DNA from: Amycolatopsis acididurans
GTDB taxonomy: Bacteria > Actinomycetota > Actinomycetes > Mycobacteriales > Pseudonocardiaceae
Reading direction: 5' to 3'
DNA: 64,000 nucleotides
NCBI RefSeq assembly: GCF_012328925.1
Contig: NZ_JAAXLS010000034.1
Location: 1-64,000 of the forward strand
In this document: positions 58,575 to 64,000 of the stretch, one piece after another
Position numbering within the stretch: position 1 is the first letter of the stretch
Layout: the number at the start of each line of letters is the position of its first letter
Translations under genes and position numbers: made by a program
The notes under the pieces: model-generated
What the model saw: only the letters and a program-made list of their open reading frames with translations
Told to the model about the DNA's origin: nothing
Databases searched by the model: none

Positions 58575-60718
58575 GCGAGGCGGCGACGCGCGTGGGTGTG
58601 GGTTCCCGGTTCTGCTACGACGGTGAGGTTGTCGAGGTCGTCGAGCTGCTCGCCACGACGGCGGGTACCGAGGTCGTGCTGAAGAACTCGTCGGGGCGCC
58701 GGATGGTGCGAGTGGCGCTGCGGGAATTGTTGGCTTCGGACCGAGCCCGAGTAATCCCGGACAGCCCTGGGCCCAGCGCCGATGATCCCGACGAGACAGC
58801 GAGCGTGCTGCTGGCAGAGCTGACCGACGCGGAGCAGCAGCAGCTGCGGGACCGGGCCGCGCATGTGCGGGAAGTGCTGACCGGGTATCGCGTCGGCATG
58901 GCCGAACTTGCGGCTGAGGGCGAGCCACGTCCTGGGTTCGACCCAAGTCTGCCTTTGCTGACGCGGTACCGGGCCAAGGCAGCCGAGCTGGACGTCACGA
59001 TGCGCACCGTTCAGCAGTGGGTTGCCGATTTTCGCTGTCATGGCGAAGCAGGCTTGATCGGCCGGAAAGGCCGCACGAGCAGCGGGCCGACGAGCAGGAC
59101 CGACCCACGCTGGGCGGAGGCGGCGCTGGAAGTGATGGTCGAGCACACCGACGAGTCGAAGCCGTCGCGGACGATGGTGATCGACCGGGCCAGCGCGCGG
59201 GTGACCGCGCGGTTCGGGCCGGGTGCGGTGAAGGTGCCGAGCCGGGCGACGGCGTTTCGGGTGTTGGAGGAGTTGGAGCGGCAGCATCCGATATTCCGGT
59301 TGAGCACCAAGCGAAATCGGGACATCGCCAGTCGCCCGGATGAGGCCTACGGGAAGCTACGGCCGACCCGGCCGGGCGAGTACGTGCTGCTGGACACCAC
59401 ACGACTGGACGTGTTCGCGCTGGACCCGGTCACGCTGCGATGGATCAACTCCGAGCTCACCGTTGCCATGGACTGGTACGACCGCTGCATCGTGGGGTTG
59501 CGGCTGACGCCGGTGTCGACCAAGTCGGTAGACGCGGCCTCGGTGCTCTACCAGGCGTTTCGACCCCGACCGGCGGGGCGCGATTGGCCCGCGCACGCGG
59601 TCTGGCCCGAGCACGGGATTCCTCGGTCGGTGCTGCTGGACACCAGCGCAATCGAAGGCCCTGGCGCGGGATCGCCGGCGGTGGTGCCGGAGACGATCGT
59701 GGTCGATCACGGCAAGATCTACGTCTCGGACCATCTGACGAGCGTGTGTCGCCGGATGGGGATCTCGATCCAGCCGGCGAGATTGCGCACGGGCCGGGAC
59801 AAGGGGCCGGTGGAGCGGTTCTTCCGCACGCTGCGGGAAGACCTGCTACAGGCGCTGCCGGGTTACAAGGGCCCGGACGTGCACTCCCGAGGACTGAATC
59901 CCGAGCAGGACGCGTTCTTCTTCCTCGACGAACTCGAAGTGATCGTCCGTGAGTGGGTCGCGGCGGTCTATCACCACCGGCCGCACACCAGTCTGATTGA
60001 CCCGCATCTGCCGAAGCTGCGGATGTCGCCGGCGATGATGTTCGAGCACGGCGTCGCGCGGGCCGGCTACATCGAGGTCCCGCGGGACCCGGACCTGGGC
60101 TATGAGTTCCTCAAGACCGAGTGGCGCACCATCCAGCACTACGGTGTGGAGATCGACGGCCGCCGCTACCACGGCGACGTGCTCAAATGCTACGAGAACG
60201 AAACGAGCCCCTACACCGGGAAAGCGAAGGGGCGATGGCCGGTGCAGGTGGACCCGGACGACATCACCCGCGTCTACTTCCGGGACCAAGAAACCCCACG
60301 CCGATGGCACACGCTGCGCTGGGAACACGCCCCGTCGCTGGACATGCCGCTGAGCGAGGACGCGCTTCAGTTCGCACGTAAGCTGGCCGCGGCGAAGTAC
60401 ACCTACCCCGACGACAAGATCGCGGTCGCCGATCTACTGGAGCGGTGGAATCTCGGGCTGGGCACGACACTCGCCGAGCGGCGGATGGCACTGCGGCTCT
60501 CTCGCGAGCAGGCAGCAATTGACCTCCCCGCGGAACGCGAACCAGCAGTGTCAGGGCTGCCGTCGGTGGCCCGCGTGCTGGCCGCCGCAGGCTCAGGCGA
60601 CGCTCCCGCAGACGTTGAGGCCGAACCGATCGCCGAGATGGGCGATGACGACGCCGAGGACCTCAATGGCCTCGACGCGGAGGAGGATTTCTACGCCGAC
60701 GCACTGGAGGACGCGTGA
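58571..60718 (+). CDS. tnsB: TnsB-like DDE transposase
   Basis: A 715-aa Mu/Tn7-type transposase. N-terminal HTH units (SLPLLTRYRAKAAELDVTMRTVQQWVADFRCHG) bind the ends. The rve core has Asp275 in LLDTTRLDV, Asp379 in VVDHGKIY and Glu415 in GPVERFFRTL, with D-35-E spacing. A Mu-type beta-barrel and an acidic tail (DDDAEDLNGLDAEEDFY), which usually engages TnsC, follow. It joins the 3' ends to target DNA. Coupled by ATGA to tnsA and tnsC. Confidence 0.92.
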   Translation: MSEAATRVGVGSRFCYDGEVVEVVELLATTAGTEVVLKNSSGRRMVRVALRELLASDRARVIPDSPGPSADDPDETASVLLAELTDAEQQQLRDRAAHVREVLTGYRVGMAELAAEGEPRPGFDPSLPLLTRYRAKAAELDVTMRTVQQWVADFRCHGEAGLIGRKGRTSSGPTSRTDPRWAEAALEVMVEHTDESKPSRTMVIDRASARVTARFGPGAVKVPSRATAFRVLEELERQHPIFRLSTKRNRDIASRPDEAYGKLRPTRPGEYVLLDTTRLDVFALDPVTLRWINSELTVAMDWYDRCIVGLRLTPVSTKSVDAASVLYQAFRPRPAGRDWPAHAVWPEHGIPRSVLLDTSAIEGPGAGSPAVVPETIVVDHGKIYVSDHLTSVCRRMGISIQPARLRTGRDKGPVERFFRTLREDLLQALPGYKGPDVHSRGLNPEQDAFFFLDELEVIVREWVAAVYHHRPHTSLIDPHLPKLRMSPAMMFEHGVARAGYIEVPRDPDLGYEFLKTEWRTIQHYGVEIDGRRYHGDVLKCYENETSPYTGKAKGRWPVQVDPDDITRVYFRDQETPRRWHTLRWEHAPSLDMPLSEDALQFARKLAAAKYTYPDDKIAVADLLERWNLGLGTTLAERRMALRLSREQAAIDLPAEREPAVSGLPSVARVLAAAGSGDAPADVEAEPIAEMGDDDAEDLNGLDAEEDFYADALEDA

Positions 60719-61857
60719 ACTCGACGCCGCGGACTGAGCAGGCCGCGGAGAGCACCGTCCGGTTGGACAATCTCACCTTGGCACGCAAGGAAGGCTGGCA
60801 GTGCTTCGTCAACGCCCCCGCCCGCCCCCAGCCTGAACCGTTGACCACACGGGAACTCCGTGCATTGGGGGAGGCGGCACTGGCCGACTACAACCAGCGG
60901 CGCCGGGAGTGGCACGCCAACCTCGGGCCGATCAAAACCCCGCAGCTGGCCGCGCTGCACGAGGATCTGTGGGACATCGTGGACAGCAACGCCCAGGACG
61001 GGGACAAGGCCAAGGGCGCGATCGCGATCGACGCGTTCCCCGGGCTGGGCAAGACCACCTCGGTGCTGGCCTTCGCCAAACGATTCCATCTCCGCGAGAT
61101 CGCCGAGCACGGCGAGTTCACCCGGAGCGGGCACGAACGCTGGCCGGTCTGCCGGGTCGGGCTGACCGGCAACACCGGCATGAAGGACTTCAACCGGGCG
61201 ATGCTGGAGTACTTCGGTCATCCCGGCCACCAGCGCGGCACCACCGCCCAGTTCGCGCACCGCGCCCTGGACTGCATGCTCGCCTGCCAGGTCAAGCTCT
61301 TGATCGTCGATGATCTGCACTTCCTGCGGTGGCGGGCAGCGTCCGGGGTGGAGGTGAGCAACCAGTTCAAATACATCGCGAACGAGTTCCCGGTGACGCT
61401 GGTGCTCATCGGCGTCGGCCTGGCCGAACGCGGCCTGTTCTCCGAGGGCGACTCCTACACCAACGCCGTGTTGGCGCAGACCGGACGCCGCACCACGCCG
61501 CTGGACATGCGGCCCTTCACCGTCGATACCGACACCGAGCGACGCGAGTGGCGGCAGATGCTGCTGGCCGTCGAACAACGCCTGGCCCTCGCCGAGAAAC
61601 ATCCCGGCATGCTGGCCGACGAACTGTCCGACTACCTGTTCGCGCGCAGCACCGGGCACATCGGCTCGCTGATGACCCTGATCAACCGCGGCTGCCAGCG
61701 CGCCGTCCGCACCGGCACCGAACAGCTGAGCCAGGACCTGCTCGACAGTGTCAAAAACGACGCCGCCGCGGAAACCGCTCGCCGCGAACTGGACGCCGCG
61801 ATCCGGGCCCGCCGGATCAGCACCCGCATCACCCAGACTCAACGCCGCGCCGGATGA
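60715..61857 (+). CDS. tnsC: TnsC/TniB-like AAA+ ATPase
   Basis: A 380-aa AAA+ protein with Walker A FPGLGKTT (Lys113) and Walker B LLIVDDLHFL (Asp199-Asp200), plus a TGNTGMKDFNRAMLEYFGHPG sensor-side insertion. It forms a filament or ring on target DNA and links TniQ to TnsB, while also enforcing target immunity. It overlaps tnsB and tniQ by four bases each. Confidence 0.9.
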   Translation: MNSTPRTEQAAESTVRLDNLTLARKEGWQCFVNAPARPQPEPLTTRELRALGEAALADYNQRRREWHANLGPIKTPQLAALHEDLWDIVDSNAQDGDKAKGAIAIDAFPGLGKTTSVLAFAKRFHLREIAEHGEFTRSGHERWPVCRVGLTGNTGMKDFNRAMLEYFGHPGHQRGTTAQFAHRALDCMLACQVKLLIVDDLHFLRWRAASGVEVSNQFKYIANEFPVTLVLIGVGLAERGLFSEGDSYTNAVLAQTGRRTTPLDMRPFTVDTDTERREWRQMLLAVEQRLALAEKHPGMLADELSDYLFARSTGHIGSLMTLINRGCQRAVRTGTEQLSQDLLDSVKNDAAAETARRELDAAIRARRISTRITQTQRRAG

Positions 61858-64000
61858 CGGGCGGCATCCGGACCCTGCCGATCCGGCTGGCGCCGTTGCC
61901 GGGTGAGGCAGTGGACAGCTGGCTGGAAGCCCTCGCCGAACGCCTGCACACCAGCATCTTCGACCTCTTCCGGTCCGCGGGGATAGCCACGCAATGGAAC
62001 ACCGCGAAAGCCCACAAACCCTGGGTGCACCACCTCGACACCGAGCAGCTCGCCGCGGTGGGCACGGCCACCGGGGTCCCCGCTGACAGGCTGGCCGGCA
62101 TGACCCTGGATCGCTACGCCGGAACCGGGTTGATCGTCGACCGGCCCGCGCGGCCGGGGAGCCGTCCACGCTGGTGGCGCGGACTGACCGGATCACGGTT
62201 CTGCCCCCGCTGCCTGGCCGAGAACGGGAATCGGTGGATGCTGTCCTGGCGCCTGGCCTGGAGCTTCGCCTGCACCCGCCACCACATCCTGCTCCGGGAC
62301 ACCTGCCCGGCCTGCGAGAGCCGACACTTCTGGATCCGCATCCAGCCACCCGACTCGCCCTACCTCGGCGAGCTCGGGCTCGCCCTCCCGCAGAACTCAC
62401 CGCACGGTAAAGCACCCGCCTGCACCTTCTCCCTGGAAGAAGCAGACACGATTAGCCTCGCTCCAGACGGTCCGGTGACGCGCGCCCAACACCACATCGA
62501 CGCCATCATCACCGCGCTGCTGGCCGCCCGCGCGGCCTCCGCTGATCTGGCACCCTTGCTGCAGAACCTGGACGACCTGCACGCCGCCGCACGCGCCACG
62601 CTGGCCGCGTTGCGAACCTCGGCGGCGCCGGAGCCGATCGCCGCGATCGCCCGTAGTGTGCTTGCCGAGCACGGCCTCCCGGATCATGGCCATGATCGCG
62701 CTACCGGAGTCGCGGTCGGCGCGACCGCGGCGCACCTTATGCTCGCCACCGGACCCACCGCGCCGGACCCAGCGATCACCACCTGGCTCGCACACGCCAC
62801 CGCGGGCGGTTCGAAAGCCCGCCTCTCCCAGCTGCTGGGCCAGTGGGACACCGCGAGCCCCAAGCTCCAAGGCGCACTGCTCAAGCGCATCGGTCCCCGA
62901 CTCAACCCAGCGATTCAGCTTCGCTACGGCACCGCGACCAGTACGCCACGGCGTCCCCGATCCGGGCACGGCACAACGCGAGCAGCCAGCCTCCCCGGCC
63001 TGTTCTGGCGGGGCTGGGCGCTGCGCCTCAACCCGCTGGGGCACTTCGACCCGCTGTCCTACCGCCAGGCGCTGAGCCTGCTGCTGCAGATCGCCGGGCT
63101 CGGCGACCTCGACTACACCGGTGCCCGGGCGCTGCTGGGCCAACCGCCGGCCAGCGGCGCCGTCTGCGCCCATTTCACCAAGAAACTCCGCCAGAGCGGC
63201 ACCTGGGAGCCCGTACTCAGCGCACTCGGCCAACTCGCCCGCCAACTCGACGAGCATCCCGCACCCATTGACTACGGGCGCCGTCGTCGCTGGCGCCGGA
63301 TCTCGGCCGCCGACTTGAATCGCGTCACCTGGCAGGCTGCCTGCACCCAGATCCGCTACCGCTCCTCCGAGCGTCAGGAACGCTTCGCGCGGCTGCGCCT
63401 GATCGAGCTGCTCACCGGCAATCATCCCTACTACTTACCGGACCCGTTGACGTTATCCCCGGCTCGTGATGGTGAGGACTACAGCGCGTTCGTCTTCGCC
63501 CTTCCCGCACAGCTGTCCACTCACCTGCATGAGCAAGCCCAGGGCCTGTTGCGGCGCCTGCACATCGATGAGCCCGTTATCTGGGAACCGCCGTTCGACT
63601 GGGTCGAGGACATCTCCTGGCCAGGGCCGCATCCCGATGACATTCAGATTGACGAACTCTGGAGCCTCGCGAAGGCGGGGCTGACCCGTAGCGCCATCGC
63701 CACCCGCCTGCACACCACACCCGATCACATCCTTCTGGCCGCTGCCCGTCACCCACAGCCGTCGACACCACGACACACATCCGAGCCGGGCAAGGACATT
63801 CCACGCCCGGTGCCACCGGGCGACGACGATCTGCGCGGCTACGTCAACCAGGGGCTCAGCTCTGGCCAGATCGCGCATCTCACCGGCTGCAGCCATCAAC
63901 TCATCAGCACTCGCTTGATCAACAGCGGAATCGGCCCGCCGGTGCCTGGTGAAGTTCTACGCACACTCAACCCCGCCTGGCTTCGCGAACAATACGAGGA
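61854..64000 (+). CDS. tniQ: TniQ/TnsD-like target selector (partial)
   Basis: Starts at ATG 61854 (ATGA overlap with tnsC) and stays open to the window end, so at least 715 residues are encoded. IRTLPIRLAPLPGEAVDSWLEAL is the TniQ start; FCPRCLAENG, CTRHH and CPACESRH near residues 120-165 form the zinc-finger cluster. The C-terminus has further helix-turn-helix-like pieces (AGLTRSAIATRLHTTPDHIL and QGLSSGQIAHLTGCSHQLIS). The length suggests a TnsD-type protein that reads a specific attachment site rather than the short TniQ of CRISPR-guided elements. The end is outside this window. Confidence 0.85.
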   Translation, partial: MTGGIRTLPIRLAPLPGEAVDSWLEALAERLHTSIFDLFRSAGIATQWNTAKAHKPWVHHLDTEQLAAVGTATGVPADRLAGMTLDRYAGTGLIVDRPARPGSRPRWWRGLTGSRFCPRCLAENGNRWMLSWRLAWSFACTRHHILLRDTCPACESRHFWIRIQPPDSPYLGELGLALPQNSPHGKAPACTFSLEEADTISLAPDGPVTRAQHHIDAIITALLAARAASADLAPLLQNLDDLHAAARATLAALRTSAAPEPIAAIARSVLAEHGLPDHGHDRATGVAVGATAAHLMLATGPTAPDPAITTWLAHATAGGSKARLSQLLGQWDTASPKLQGALLKRIGPRLNPAIQLRYGTATSTPRRPRSGHGTTRAASLPGLFWRGWALRLNPLGHFDPLSYRQALSLLLQIAGLGDLDYTGARALLGQPPASGAVCAHFTKKLRQSGTWEPVLSALGQLARQLDEHPAPIDYGRRRRWRRISAADLNRVTWQAACTQIRYRSSERQERFARLRLIELLTGNHPYYLPDPLTLSPARDGEDYSAFVFALPAQLSTHLHEQAQGLLRRLHIDEPVIWEPPFDWVEDISWPGPHPDDIQIDELWSLAKAGLTRSAIATRLHTTPDHILLAAARHPQPSTPRHTSEPGKDIPRPVPPGDDDLRGYVNQGLSSGQIAHLTGCSHQLISTRLINSGIGPPVPGEVLRTLNPAWLREQYE

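Noticed and set aside
60691..62415. 574-codon leftward open frame
   Set aside because: Antisense of tnsC and the start of tniQ, both with clear motifs.
1..64000. CRISPR array or cas genes
   Set aside because: No regularly spaced 25-40-base repeats and no Cas-like proteins seen.

Overview
The window is high-GC DNA with GTG/TTG starts, Actinobacteria-type protein families and dense ATGA/TGATG start-stop overlaps. It fits a mycelial or Pseudonocardia/Saccharopolyspora-like actinomycete; the genus cannot be fixed from the sequence alone. Almost all of it is accessory DNA.

0-10.5 kb: a class I lanthipeptide cluster of the FxLD type. A 56-aa precursor (682-852) is followed by a strong hairpin, then LanB dehydratase, LanC cyclase, an in-frame fusion of a second LanB-elimination-like domain with an isoaspartyl-type (PIMT-like) methyltransferase, a helical helper protein and a second PIMT-like methyltransferase. 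The expected chemistry is dehydration of Ser/Thr, (methyl)lanthionine closure and methylation of core Asp towards succinimide/isoAsp. No transporter or dedicated protease is visible.

10.6-25.1 kb: a defence-like island. It has an AlbA_2/Schlafen-type protein, two ApeA-type HEPN genes that are both broken (one by a frameshift, one by an IS3-family insertion), a ParB-like/unknown/NYN trio whose first gene is broken by a 19-bp tandem duplication, and an intact three-gene operon (winged-helix-like middle protein, Rad50/SMC-like ATPase with four cysteines, protein ending in a PD-(D/E)xK nuclease). That operon looks like an ABC three-component (ABC-3C)-type conflict system and is the best candidate for a poorly described system.

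25.2-35.1 kb: recombination genes. An IS1634-family element, a DUF2637-like membrane protein, a large serine recombinase with a small partner, an orphan beta-class DNA methyltransferase, and a trio of tyrosine recombinase, HTH protein and degenerate second recombinase with zinc ribbon.

35.1-57.1 kb: an integrative conjugative element backbone. It has two methyltransferase-like genes, a gene-free stretch with iteron-like repeats and a 28-bp perfect palindrome, a sigma-like protein, and an operon for a single-membrane type IV secretion system (VirB2-like, TrbL/VirB6-like, PrgI, VirB4, small membrane protein, GP88-like CX5CX3C protein, TraG/VirD4-like ATPase, replication-relaxation protein, SLT plus NlpC/P60 hydrolase). 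A leftward block of small cargo genes follows, including an N6-methylase-like protein without a catalytic motif and an element-borne DNA polymerase sliding clamp (DnaN) with an apparent frameshift.

57.1 kb to the end: a gene-poor stretch that probably holds a transposon end, then a Tn7-like operon, tnsA-tnsB-tnsC-tniQ, with tniQ running off the window. No CRISPR array, cas gene, rRNA or tRNA was seen.
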